Position numbers and translations under genes: made by a program
Notes under the pieces: model-generated
Database searches by the model: none
The model's input: the letters and a program-made list of their open reading frames with translations, nothing else
Told to the model about the DNA's origin: nothing
Part shown: one piece after another, positions 28,242-38,500 of the stretch
Layout: each line of letters opens with the position of its first letter
Numbering within the stretch: the stretch's first letter is position 1
From: Desulfuromonadales bacterium
GTDB taxonomy: Bacteria; Desulfobacterota; Desulfuromonadia; Geobacterales; Pseudopelobacteraceae
Length of the DNA: 64,000 nucleotides
Direction of reading: 5' to 3'
Assembly: GCA_013377095.1 (NCBI GenBank)
Contig: JACAAY010000001.1
Coordinates: 1-64,000 of the forward strand

Positions 28242-28913
28242 TTATTTACCCGTGATGTTGCGCTGCACGATGTTGAGGAACTCGGTGGAAAAGCTATCCA
28301 TTTCATTGATCAAGACACGGATCTTGTGCTGGAAATGATTGTAGGCCATGACCGCCGGAATGGCGGCCACCAGGCCGATGGCGGTAGCGATCAGCGCCTC
28401 GGCAATGCCGGGGGCCACAACTGCCAGGGAGGCGGAACCGGTTTTGCCGATCCCCTCAAAGGCGGTCATGATGCCCCAGACCGTGCCGAACAGCCCGATA
28501 AAGGGGGAAGTGGAACCGGTGGTGGCCAGGAAGGTCAGGTACTTTTCCAGCCGGGTGATCTCCGAATTTGTGGCGCGGCGCAGGGCGCGGGAGACGTTTT
28601 CAATCCCCCCCAGATCGGTGCTGAGGGCGCTACCGTCGCTTTTGGCGTTGCCATCCACAACTTTTTTGAGTTCGGCGTAGGCTTCGTTGAACAGCACCGT
28701 CAGGGGTGAATTGGCAAAACGGTCAACCTGTGAGGCAATTGCGTCAAAACGGGAGGATTTCCAGAACAGGTCCATGAATCGCTCGGACTCGCTGTTGGCG
28801 CGGTGCACCTGGAAGAATTTGAACAGGATGATGGCCCAGGAGACCACGGAGAAGAACAGCAATAGGATCAGGACAAGCTTGACAATGATACCGGCATTAA
28901 GCAACAAGGCCAC
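28242..28913 (-). CDS. tolQ: Tol-Pal motor subunit TolQ (ExbB/MotA family)
   Basis: A 223-residue proton-channel subunit. Three membrane segments are visible: one near the start (IIVKLVLILLLFFSVVSW), and two toward the end (FLATTGSTSPFIGLFGTVWG and GIAEALIATAIGLVAAIPAV), the latter carrying the conserved Thr/Gly pattern of TolQ. The GTG at 28913 is preferred since GGAGG lies eight bases upstream; a TTG five codons earlier overlaps that site. It is the first gene of the tol operon here; ybgC, often upstream elsewhere, is absent. Confidence 0.92.
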   Translation of the reverse strand: MALLLNAGIIVKLVLILLLFFSVVSWAIILFKFFQVHRANSESERFMDLFWKSSRFDAIASQVDRFANSPLTVLFNEAYAELKKVVDGNAKSDGSALSTDLGGIENVSRALRRATNSEITRLEKYLTFLATTGSTSPFIGLFGTVWGIMTAFEGIGKTGSASLAVVAPGIAEALIATAIGLVAAIPAVMAYNHFQHKIRVLINEMDSFSTEFLNIVQRNITGK

Positions 28914-28947
28914 GTGAAGCACCTCCAATTGATGAATTCATGACAAA

Positions 28948-28976
28948 AACCTAGTCCTAACAGATAATCAAGTCAA
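28948..28976 (-). promoter_or_regulatory. Probable sigma-70 promoter for the tol-pal operon
   Basis: Minus-strand TTGACT (28971-28976), 17 bases, then TAGGTT (28948-28953), about 35 bases before the tolQ start. The -35 and the spacing are good; the -10 is weak. Confidence 0.5.
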
Positions 28977-28984
28977 GCCGAAAA

Positions 28985-29755
28985 TCAGTACAGCTCCGGT
29001 CTGCGGTCATTAAAGCAGGGAATCTGGTCACGCCAGTCGGTGATCTCCTGCATGTTCAGCTTGGCGATGATTTCGGTTTCAGAGTTGTCAGCTGCCGCAA
29101 GTACCTCTCCTTTGGGACCGATGATCATGCTCATGCCAAAGAAGTCCAGTTTGCCGATCACTCCGCAGGCATTGGAGGATACGACAAAGAGCTGGTTTTC
29201 AATAGCTCTTGCCAGCAGCAGAGTGCGCCAGTGCACGTCGCGTGGCTTGGGCCACTGGGCCGGAACGCAGACTATCTGGGCGCCTTCAAGAGCGAGACGG
29301 CGTGTCAACTCCGGAAATCGAAGATCATAGCAGATGATTACACCGATTGTGCCGACGGAGGTCTTCGCCAGAAGCCATCCGTCACCACTGGAAAAGGATC
29401 GGTCTTCACCCAACAGAGAAAAAAGATGGATCTTTCGATAGACACCGGTCAGTCTTCCGTTGTCAATCAGATGAATGGTATTGAAAACCTTATCTCCATT
29501 CGGCTCAGGCATGCTTCCCACGATGACCAGGCCCAGTTCACGGGAAAGTTCCAGGAGTTCTGTAACAATGTCTGCAGTACGCATGGCCAATGTACCCAGG
29601 TTTTTATAGGAAAAGCCTGTGGTCCACATTTCAGGCAGCACAGCCAGTTGAGCTCCCTGATTCGAGACTCGCTTGAGCGCTGCGCGAACATGAGCAAGAT
29701 TGCTGTCGATGTCGCCTGGTTTGATAGTGAACTGAATAGAGGCTGCGGTAATCAT
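28985..29755 (-). CDS. Carbon-nitrogen hydrolase (nitrilase / omega-amidase family)
   Basis: A 256-residue nitrilase-superfamily amidase. The catalytic triad is visible: Glu42 in VLPEMW, Lys108 in YRKIHLF and Cys142 in ICYDLRFPE. The sequence most resembles the Nit2/YafV omega-amidase branch (PGDIDSNLAHVRA near the start, RAIENQLFVVSSN late), which removes the amide of 2-oxo acid amides or repairs damaged glutathione; the substrate is inferred. The start at 29755 (MITAASIQF) has GGAGC upstream; an ATG five codons earlier is the alternative. Confidence 0.85.
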   Translation of the reverse strand: MITAASIQFTIKPGDIDSNLAHVRAALKRVSNQGAQLAVLPEMWTTGFSYKNLGTLAMRTADIVTELLELSRELGLVIVGSMPEPNGDKVFNTIHLIDNGRLTGVYRKIHLFSLLGEDRSFSSGDGWLLAKTSVGTIGVIICYDLRFPELTRRLALEGAQIVCVPAQWPKPRDVHWRTLLLARAIENQLFVVSSNACGVIGKLDFFGMSMIIGPKGEVLAAADNSETEIIAKLNMQEITDWRDQIPCFNDRRPELY

Positions 29756-29895
29756 GTTACTATGCTCCATGGTGCTGATGGTCTATTACCTGAAATCACA
29801 GCTTAAATTCGAATGTCGGGAAACGAACAGTCATTTTTGCTATGAAAAAAGCCCCGCAAGATACACAAGGCTCATGAGTTTGTGAATCGGCATTT

Positions 29896-30075
29896 TCAGA
29901 GCTCTTCAAAGTCATCTTCCGGACTATCCACGCCCTCTGGATGCTTATCGTCCAACTCCGAATCAGCCGTGTCACTCTTCAGTTTCAGGAGAAACAGTTT
30001 GTTGTCGGAAATCGTTCGCTGAATTTCATCCAGAAGTACCTGGAGGCCCCCAGTTTCAGATGCGTTCTCGGGCAT
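29896..30075 (-). CDS. Small acidic protein downstream of trxB, unknown
   Basis: A 59-residue ORF whose ATG lies three bases after the trxB stop codon. It begins MPENASETGGLQVLLDEI, has a helical middle (QRTISDNKLFLLKLKS) and ends in an acidic tail (GVDSPEDDFEEL). No Shine-Dalgarno is evident, so it would rely on coupling to trxB. The codon pattern and composition look protein-like, and the gap would otherwise be unusually long here. I do not recognise a family. Confidence 0.5.
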   Translation of the reverse strand: MPENASETGGLQVLLDEIQRTISDNKLFLLKLKSDTADSELDDKHPEGVDSPEDDFEEL

Positions 30076-30078
30076 GGG

Positions 30079-31125
<1,047 letters not shown>

Positions 31126-31220
31126 TTATGAATAAATGGGAAAATGTCGAGTGTGTTCAGGAAGGCCGGATATATAGCCTTCGGCAGGGTGTAATTCGGT
31201 ATGTGATTTTTCTTCTTGGG

Positions 31221-31598
31221 CTATTCGGGTTTGCTACGCAGTCCGGCAGCAATATTGAAGTTTATATCAATGACAATCGAAATTTTTTCAGGATCGGGAT
31301 AGGCCAATACTTCGAAAAGGCGCTTGTCGACGAAGATGCTCAGATTCAGAATGTCTTCACGGAGTTTCTTTGGTAACGGGTTTTCGGGGTCGGAGAGCTC
31401 AGCCTGGAAAAAACTCCATACTTTTTGATTGAACTTTATAGCTTCTAACAATTTCTGGTCGCGGTCAGGCGCGTTCCAGTTGTCCTTAACCTGTTTCAAC
31501 ATGATTCCGGCGCGTGACAGAACTGAAGCTTCCAACTCCCTGCCACTAAGAGAGTCCTTCTGCATGTTTGTGTAGGCGTTAACTGGATTGAGTGACAT
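31221..31598 (-). CDS. flaF: Flagellar biosynthesis regulator FlaF
   Basis: A 125-residue FlaF protein. The family layout is clear: an N-terminal NPVNAYTNMQ, then GRELEASVLSRAGIML, FNQKVWSFFQ, a DPENPLPKKLREDILNLSIF block and DINFNIAAGLRSK at the end. In alphaproteobacteria FlaF is needed for flagellin synthesis and secretion and works with FlbT. The gene starts 20 bases inside flbT, with GAGGAG about ten bases upstream, so the two are coupled. The pair is rarely seen outside alphaproteobacteria. Confidence 0.88.
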   Translation of the reverse strand: MSLNPVNAYTNMQKDSLSGRELEASVLSRAGIMLKQVKDNWNAPDRDQKLLEAIKFNQKVWSFFQAELSDPENPLPKKLREDILNLSIFVDKRLFEVLAYPDPEKISIVIDINFNIAAGLRSKPE

Positions 31599-31977
31599 TT
31601 TTAAGCAACTCCTCTTCGTACTGTATTAATTTTTTTGCGATTTTCAGAGCCTGGTAAAACTTGTTTTTGATAATAAGCTGACTGATCTGTGAAATCAAGT
31701 CTTTCATGCTGGGTGCCGCACCCAGGACATCGCTGACGAGTTCCCAGTATAGGGGTTGCAATTCTGGCTTCTTCTCACCTTCAATGTACAGAAGCTGGAT
31801 GACAAAATAGATGCGACGACAGGGGCTGTTTGCATCGGCTTCGGAAAGTATATCAGCTTGACGCAGAATGGGAACATTGTTTTCTATGAGCAGGTGACAG
31901 GAAGAGGCGCCATTTTTGATAACGGCGCCTCCGATGATAATTCTCTCGTGGGGCTTGAGCGCGAGTTTTAGTGACAT
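31579..31977 (-). CDS. flbT: Flagellin post-transcriptional regulator FlbT
   Basis: A 132-residue FlbT protein: LALKPHERIIIGGAVIKNG at the start, then LLIENNVPILRQADIL and SPCRRIYFVIQLLYIEGE, all characteristic of the family. In Caulobacter FlbT binds the leader of flagellin mRNA and promotes its decay when secretion is blocked, while some relatives stimulate flagellin production. It follows an unknown flagellar-block gene by two bases and overlaps flaF. The linked flagellin gene would be the likely target. Confidence 0.88.
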   Translation of the reverse strand: MSLKLALKPHERIIIGGAVIKNGASSCHLLIENNVPILRQADILSEADANSPCRRIYFVIQLLYIEGEKKPELQPLYWELVSDVLGAAPSMKDLISQISQLIIKNKFYQALKIAKKLIQYEEELLKNVTQSS

Positions 31978-31979
31978 GT

Positions 31980-32831
31980 TTACGTTAACCTTTTCAGGAA
32001 GGTGTCGCCGGCAAACGCCATGCCGACGGGAATGGCGGAAAATATCCCGCTGATATCGCGGCTGTTGGCCGATGCCGACTGTTCGGAAAGGGTGGCTGTT
32101 CCTTGGGCAGCACCGGAAAGCCCGGTCTGGTTTGTAACTGAAGTGACAGCTGCCGGCAGGGCTTGTTGCGCAAAGTTATCAGAAAGCGATTGTCTGCGGT
32201 CGCTAACGGTTTTCGCTGCAAGATACAATGCGGAAATTGCATGGTGTATCGGCTCATCACCCGAATCCTGCGGCGGATTTGTTGGAAGTACAGGGATGTT
32301 CAAGCCGCTGGGACCGGGATCAATCTGCTGGCGATCAAGTCTCACGCTGGTGCCTTGTGAATCAAGCGTCACAGAAAACGAGCCTGGTGCTTTGGCAGGG
32401 TCTGAGATCAGTTTTGGCACCAGACTGGGGGGCGGTGGGAATGTCAGTTTCTCGATCTCATTGCGTAGCGCTGCAAAACTTTTCAAGGCCTTGACCCGTT
32501 GCTCACTGCCCGGCGGGAAGGGAGGATAGTTTTTAATGATCTCCTCCAGCGAACTCTTCATCTTATTGAGCGTACTCCCAACCTTCTGCATGGTGGCGTC
32601 GGCCTGCCTGACGCTATCCGCAACCTGATTGATTTTTACAGTTGTCTCAGAGAGTGACTGGTAGGTGCGGTTTGGCTGTTCGACTGAATTCATTTGAATT
32701 TCAGTTGGTTGTATCCGCTCCGTTAGTGTGGTACTGACAGTCTTGTTCGTGGTTGAGACAGAAGTTGAGGAAGGCCTCTCGCGCGCAACAGCGTTGGATG
32801 GGATGTTTGGCAAAATGTTCTGAACTGACAT
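31980..32831 (-). CDS. Unknown protein between flagellin and flbT
   Basis: A 283-residue protein with no family I recognise. The start at 32831 (MSVQNILPNIPSN) has AGGAGG six bases upstream. Residues 1-60 are Ser/Thr-rich and look disordered; 60-115 are helical with a probable coiled coil (TTVKINQVADSVRQADATMQ, TLNKMKSSLEEIIKN); then a Pro-rich stretch, and a C-terminal half rich in Ala/Ser. No signal peptide or membrane helix is visible. It lies in the flagellin-flbT-flaF unit, so a role in flagellin handling is likely but unproven. FlaG- or hook-associated-like functions are possible. Confidence 0.7.
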   Translation of the reverse strand: MSVQNILPNIPSNAVARERPSSTSVSTTNKTVSTTLTERIQPTEIQMNSVEQPNRTYQSLSETTVKINQVADSVRQADATMQKVGSTLNKMKSSLEEIIKNYPPFPPGSEQRVKALKSFAALRNEIEKLTFPPPPSLVPKLISDPAKAPGSFSVTLDSQGTSVRLDRQQIDPGPSGLNIPVLPTNPPQDSGDEPIHHAISALYLAAKTVSDRRQSLSDNFAQQALPAAVTSVTNQTGLSGAAQGTATLSEQSASANSRDISGIFSAIPVGMAFAGDTFLKRLT

Positions 32832-32857
32832 GACCAGCCTCCTGTGCAGATGCAACT

Positions 32858-32885
32858 AAAGGGGGGAGGAAAAATCCTCACCCCC
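32858..32885 (-). terminator. Hairpin after flagellin, possible partial terminator
   Basis: On the minus strand five G-C pairs, a bulged T, then GAGGA / TCCTC close a TTTT loop, followed by only TTT. It begins about 30 bases after the flagellin stop. The short T run suggests attenuation or mRNA protection, which would make flagellin more abundant than the downstream genes. Confidence 0.5.
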
Positions 32886-32914
32886 CCGTGTTTCTACGTG
32901 AGCCCTTCTAGTTC

Positions 32915-33748
32915 TTAGAAGAGTTTCAGGACGGACTGGGCTGCCTGTGACGACATGCTCAGTGCTGTGGTCCCCAGGGACTGGCGGGTCTGCAGCATCA
33001 GCATGTTGGCGCCTTCATTGTTCATGTCGGCCAGGGTCAGGTTGTCGGATCCGGTCTGCAGCGTGTTGATCATCTGGTCTGTGTAAGTCTGGCGAGTAGT
33101 GATGATATTCAGGTTTCCTGCCAAAGACTTGGACTGACTGCGCAGGGTAGTGATCGCCGTGTCCATGAGGGACTGATCCGCAGAGATGTTGGCGTTGGTT
33201 GCCCATGCGGCAGTTCCTGCGCCGCCGGTTGCTACAGTTGCCATCGACAGACCAGCCGTGGAAGCTGTAAAACCGGAGACCGTCAACGCGGAGGAAGCGT
33301 TCTCGTTAAAGGCTACGGAAAGGTTATCCGCGTTCAGGAGGTTTGTGCCCTTGTACTGTGAGTCGGTGGCCAAGGAATTGATCTGCGAAGTCAGCGTATT
33401 ATACTGTGTGGCAAAAGCGTTGCGATCGGCAGTGATCTGGGTACCGAGTGCGGCTTGCGCCAAGCCTTTTGCGGCCGAAACCAGGGCGGTGATGGCGGTG
33501 ATGCCGGCATCAGCTGCTTTTACGGTCTGAATAGCCTCGCCCATGCCGTCCTTGCGTGAGCTGAAGTCAGCAGCACGGTTGAGTGCGGCCTGTGATGCGA
33601 AATAGTTGGTCGGGTTGTCAAGTGCGCTGTTGACCTGTTTGCCGGTCGAAAGCCGCTCCTGGGTGCGGTCAATACTTTTGGACGTGTTTTGAAGTTGGAG
33701 CAGGTTACTGCGCATACCGGCTGTTAATGAGATGTCTGAGAGTGCCAT
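32915..33748 (-). CDS. fliC: Flagellin
   Basis: Filament subunit of the flagellum, 277 residues, very short because the surface-exposed D2/D3 domains are missing. The start at 33748 (MALSDISLTAGMRSNLLQLQ) has AAGGGGA seven bases upstream. The N-terminal D0/D1 helices include RTQERLSTGKQVNSALDNP and the C-terminal part ends SSQAAQSVLKLF, the family's secretion and polymerisation ends. The N-terminus is of the alphaproteobacterial style (no SLN-NLN pattern). The centre (about 145-175, FNENASSALTVSGFTASTAG) is Ser/Thr-rich and could be the O-glycosylation area for the enzymes encoded upstream. Confidence 0.93.
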   Translation of the reverse strand: MALSDISLTAGMRSNLLQLQNTSKSIDRTQERLSTGKQVNSALDNPTNYFASQAALNRAADFSSRKDGMGEAIQTVKAADAGITAITALVSAAKGLAQAALGTQITADRNAFATQYNTLTSQINSLATDSQYKGTNLLNADNLSVAFNENASSALTVSGFTASTAGLSMATVATGGAGTAAWATNANISADQSLMDTAITTLRSQSKSLAGNLNIITTRQTYTDQMINTLQTGSDNLTLADMNNEGANMLMLQTRQSLGTTALSMSSQAAQSVLKLF

Positions 33749-33811
33749 GGTGATTTCCCCTTTCTGGGAGTTTAATGTAGGTGACCTTCTGGCCACTGTC
33801 TGTTAGTACTC

Positions 33812-33838
33812 ATATCGGATGGAGTTTTCAGAACTTAA
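33812..33838 (-). promoter_or_regulatory. Sigma-28 (FliA)-type promoter for flagellin
   Basis: Minus-strand TTAAGTTC (33831-33838), exactly 11 bases, then TCCGATAT (33812-33819). The FliA consensus is TAAAGTTT, 11 bases, GCCGATAA; each box matches at six of eight positions and the spacing is exact. It lies about 65 bases before the flagellin ATG and separates flagellin from the glycosylation block. Confidence 0.8.
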
Positions 33839-33887
33839 ACAAAAAAAAGATTTCTTCAAAAATAGTTCTCCATATACGAACAATAGA

Positions 33888-35534
33888 CTATGTATGCTTC
33901 TTTTTGCCATGAACAAAGCCTCTGCAATAGGGCAGATGTTCCGGGTTTTCCATAAGCTTCCACCCTTCAATAATTTCAAACCCGGCTGCCCGCACCATTT
34001 GCGCCAAACATGCCAAGGTGGGTACCCACCAATTCGTCATGTTTTCGCCATATTGGGTATCCGGGTAGAACTCCATCACCATCTGGTTCCCTGGATATCC
34101 CTGGCCAAGCCCCCCCTTGTAGGGGCTGAAATCATCAAGAATTGCCGACTCAACAAAGATCTCATCCCGACATAACGCTGCAAGACGGTCGAGTGCCAGT
34201 AGTGGATGTCTCAGGTGATAGAGTGTTCCGAAGAAGAAGATCACATCGAACTTCCCGAATGACTCTTCGCGGAGATCATAGACAGACATGTCGAATCTGG
34301 GGCATCGAAACTCGGAATGCCCCAGAATTTCCCGGCAGGCATCGAAGGTCTGCCACGCCCGGCGATCCTCACGAGGCAGACTTCCCAAGTAGTCGGAAAA
34401 ATCATCGATGGCCACCACCTGTGCTGCCCCGCGCTTGAGCGCCTCAAAGGTCCAGAAACCATCCCAGGCTCCAACATCCAGCACCCGTTTGTCGCTGAGA
34501 TCGGTCGGAATCCGGTAGGAATCCTTGCTGAGCGGCGCCCAGCCGGGGGTGACGATCCCGTAGGGAAGTTCGATCCGATGGTACCAGAACGGGAATCGGT
34601 TGATTGTCTGCTGTATGGCTTCCGGTGTCATATGTTTACTCTCCGGTGGTGTGCTGAATACGGGTATCTGTTTTTGATACACATCAAGCAAATGGTGGCA
34701 GAGTTCGGTCTTGTTCTGTTGGTCGTACAGTTCAAAACAGCGGTACGTCACATCAGGGCTACCGTAGATATAACTCAGGATACCCATTTTCAGGAGTTTT
34801 TCCGAAGGCAAGTCCGCTAACTGGAGGATATCCCGGATGAAGACCGCATCGCTCCACATATGCTGCGTGGGAAAATTGGGATCGTTGCCGATGATGGGCG
34901 GCCGAAGGGACCGGCCGGCCATACCCAGAAATTTATGAAACATGAACCCCTGAGCTGTCAGAAAGCGACATACATCGCCGAACAGGGGCTGCTTATAGTA
35001 CAGGGGGATGAATTCCACCTCCGTAACGATGGTCACCACGTTTTCAAGCGCACTCGTGCCGCCATTAAACACATCCAGCTCAGCTCCCTGAATATCGATC
35101 TTCACAAAATCCACATCATGGATACCATGTTGCGCCATAAAATAATCCAGACTGACCGTATCCGTGGACGTTACCGACTCCAGCATGGCGACTTCGAGGC
35201 CGTTGTACTGACGAAGCAGTTCTTCCTGCGGTTTGAACAAGGAACAACACATCTGGTGTCGTGTCCTGAACAGCAGGCGACGTTCCTCCGACCGTCCCAG
35301 AGCCACCGGGAAATAACTGATTCCCGAAGGGGCTTTCCTGTTTAGTTCTTCACAGAGTTTTTCTTCAAGTTCAAAGGAGATTATCCGAGATCCTGGAAAA
35401 AGCTCCACCAGGCGGTGGAAGGCCTCTCCCTCGCCTTCAAGCGGCAATGCGCCGATCTCCAAGATGGTAAATGAAAGTGCGGAATGAACCTTGTTAACGG
35501 CTTGCGCCAAGGACGTCAATTTTTTATCATCCAT
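33888..35534 (-). CDS. Fused FkbM-type and CmoB-like methyltransferase
   Basis: A 548-residue protein with two S-adenosylmethionine methyltransferase domains. Residues about 1-250 are FkbM-like (TILEIGALPLEGEGEAFHRL, IISFELEE, then VDFVKIDIQGAELDVFNGG). Residues about 300-548 resemble the CmoB / DUF1698 group (RFPFWYHRIELPYGIVTPGW, VLDVGAWDGFWTFEALKRG, FFFGTLYHLRHPLLALDRL), known from tRNA wobble-uridine modification, though similar domains also occur in sugar clusters. Its setting beside glycosyltransferases suggests it methylates a sugar rather than tRNA. It overlaps the preceding gene by eight bases. It is the last gene before the flagellin promoter. Confidence 0.82.
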   Translation of the reverse strand: MDDKKLTSLAQAVNKVHSALSFTILEIGALPLEGEGEAFHRLVELFPGSRIISFELEEKLCEELNRKAPSGISYFPVALGRSEERRLLFRTRHQMCCSLFKPQEELLRQYNGLEVAMLESVTSTDTVSLDYFMAQHGIHDVDFVKIDIQGAELDVFNGGTSALENVVTIVTEVEFIPLYYKQPLFGDVCRFLTAQGFMFHKFLGMAGRSLRPPIIGNDPNFPTQHMWSDAVFIRDILQLADLPSEKLLKMGILSYIYGSPDVTYRCFELYDQQNKTELCHHLLDVYQKQIPVFSTPPESKHMTPEAIQQTINRFPFWYHRIELPYGIVTPGWAPLSKDSYRIPTDLSDKRVLDVGAWDGFWTFEALKRGAAQVVAIDDFSDYLGSLPREDRRAWQTFDACREILGHSEFRCPRFDMSVYDLREESFGKFDVIFFFGTLYHLRHPLLALDRLAALCRDEIFVESAILDDFSPYKGGLGQGYPGNQMVMEFYPDTQYGENMTNWWVPTLACLAQMVRAAGFEIIEGWKLMENPEHLPYCRGFVHGKKKHT

Positions 35535-38500
35535 TTCTGCCTGCCTTTTCCCGCTGAGAGAGGGACGTTTCTACACTCCCGGCCTGTTGCTTAAGCATAC
35601 CCCTGTAGGCCTCCTCCAGAGCGGAGACAAACCCAGCAGCATCCATCAAAGCTGAAGATCGCATTCGTGAACGGAGCGTTTGTCTGTAGCGAGCAATACG
35701 ATCCGGGTCACACGCCAATTCCACAGCACGTGTTATGTATTCGTCATGACTGGTGGCAATCAGCTCCGGTATCCCAACAGCGGTCAGAATACTTGCCCCC
35801 ACCCGTGATACATGTGTGTTCCCGGCCAGACTGACCACAGGTACCCCCATCCAGAGCGCTTCACATGTTGTGGTGGTGCCACAATATGGAAAAGTGTCCA
35901 AGGCAATATGACACGTGCTGTAGCTCTTAAGATGGTCCTCCCGACTCGAGGTAAAGCCGGAGATGATCAGCCGAGTCGTGTCTATTCCCCGCTCCGCGAA
36001 ACGCAACAGCACGCGCTCTCGTACCCCCTGGTCAGCTAAAGGGCCATTTTTAAGCGAAAGCTGCGCATTGGGCAGCATATGAAGTAGCCTGGACCACAGG
36101 TCAAGGGTCGTATTCGAAATTTTTGCGAGATAATTGAAGCAGCAAAAGACGATCTGTCCACTGGGCGGCGGAGAAATATCCGGCGACGTGAGTGGTGCTG
36201 AATAGCAGAGAAATGACCGGGGAAGTCGTACCAGATGCTCGCTGTAGAAGTGATCGGTGAGTCCTGGTGGATCGGCCAGTGGATCGGTCAAACGAAAGTC
36301 GATTTGCTGCAATCCGGTCGTATTGGGATAACCCAGCCAGGTTACCTGTAGTGGAGCAGGACGCAGGGCAAATGTCCCCAGTCGGTTTCCTGCAGTATGG
36401 CCGGACAGATCCACGAGAATATCGATACCGTCTTCTTGGATCCTGCTGGCCAGTTCGGTGTCGGAAAGGCCATACACGATACGCCATTCAATTCCCGAGA
36501 CCTTTATCTTCTCGGTAAACTCGTCTGACACAGCTGCGCAATCATAACAGATTATCTCAAAACGCTTCTGATCATGACATCGCAACACCGGCTCGATAAA
36601 GAAACCAACCGGGTGCATCCTGAAATCGGCAGAGACGTACCCTATCCTGACGCGACCGAAACCAACAGGTTTTTGTTGGCATGTTTCCCTATCCACGTCA
36701 GCCGGGAAGATTTTAGCCAGTCGGAGATGCTCGTCACTGATATACTCCGGAGTAAATTCATCAGAATAGTTGAGCAGCAACAGCAGGTTGTCCGCTGCAG
36801 CCTGAAAGGTGGGCCTGATCAAAAGGGCACGATTGTAGTAATCTATCGCTTCGCCGATACGTCCCTCAAAGTTACATAAGCGTCCCATATTGCAGAGGGC
36901 TTCAGGAAAGTCGGGACGTAGTGTCAGTGCCTGCCGGTACAGGTCATTTGCCTCACTGATCCGCCAGTAATATGCGCACAGGTCGCCAAGGTTGCTGTAG
37001 CCTTCGGGGTTTTCCGGCGTCAGGCGGATCACCTCTTCATAATGGCGATACGCCTCTTCAGGTCGATTGGACTCAAATAGACAACGAGCGAGACAATTAT
37101 GGGCACGGATATGCTTGGGGTCCAATTTCAGAACATGGGTGAAACAGTCAATTGCTTCAGGTATTTCTCTCCTGCTGGCGTGTGCGCTACCGAGCTGAAA
37201 CCATGACTCCTGATGGTCAGGGCATCTGGTTGTAATCAGGCGCAGCAGCGGGAGTGCTTCTGAACAGCGTTGAGATGTCATAAACAGCAGTGCCAGACGG
37301 AAAGCTGCCTCAAGGTTCTCGGGACATCTTAAAAGAATATTCTTATAGATTGCCATGGCCTGCTCTGAATGGCCACAATCCTGGAATGCTCCAGCTTTCA
37401 TGATCATGATATCGTTCAGGCTGTCCGCAATAGTATCCTGGCTGACGCCGGGGAGTGTTTCCTTCCGTCCGGCAAATCGGGCCAGTTCTCTGGCAATATT
37501 TGCAAGTACAGGTTCCCACTCACCGGGCGCCTCCTGCCTGAACAATCGCATTGTTGGATACCAGGGTGAATCATTGCGATCACGCATCCATCGCCAATCG
37601 TTATTGAAGGGAAGCATCAACCATACCGGTCTACCCAATGCGCCGGCCAAGTGGGCGACCGCTGAGTCGACGGTGATCACCAGGTCCAGGCAGTTCACAA
37701 GGGCAGCGGATTCGAGGAAATCGCTGGCTTCACCGGTCATGTCCAGAAGGGGGAAGGAGGGATAATCCTTTGTGGCAGGCCCGAACTGCAGGCTGACAAG
37801 GGTGATATCCTGAATGTTCCCCAGTGGCGCCAGCAACGCCGGCAGAATCGAACGGTTGTGATCGTTTCCATGATCTTTATTGCCCGCCCAGGCAAGACCG
37901 ATCTTTATGCCCACATGTAATGAAAATCTGCTTTCCCACTGTTGTGCAACTTCTGTCGGAATCCTCAGATAAGGAGGTGGGGGGGGCGGCCAGGAACGAC
38001 TGCCAAGGGCGAGTGGCAGGCTCATCATGGGGACTTGGAAATCCACCGGGGGAACCGCTTCCCCCAGTGAAAAGACTTCTGACACCCCCGGAACAGTTCC
38101 AAGCAACCGTGTGATCAGACGGTCCTTGCCTTCAACGAAAACTGTAGCGCCCTCGGCCTGCAACTGTTGCACATAGCGGACAAACTGAATGGAGTCACCG
38201 TATCCCTGCTCACAGTATACGAGGAGTTTCCTTCCGGAGAGCGCCTGCCCTTCCCAGCGCGGAATATCCGTATGCCGTTCCGGAATCGGCTTGCCCTTGC
38301 GAAAGCGCCACTCGTATTTGAGCCACCCTTCCCGGAAGCGACCTGCGGCCAGCAGTGCAAGCGCATGATTAAAATGCCCCTCAGCATGATCGGGTACGCG
38401 GTCAAGAAGCGCTTCCAGGCATGAAATCGCAAGCGGAATTCTACCCGACCAGTGATAGCAAACCCCAAGATTACAGAGCGCGTCGCTTGATTCGGGATTG

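Noticed and set aside
33841-33857. T8 run with a tiny hairpin as terminator of the glycosylation block
   Set aside because: On the minus strand the stem is only four A/T-rich pairs; the T run alone is not convincing.
34100-35534. tRNA modification enzyme CmoB
   Set aside because: The CmoB-like half is fused to FkbM and lies in a glycan block without cmoA, so a tRNA role is less likely.
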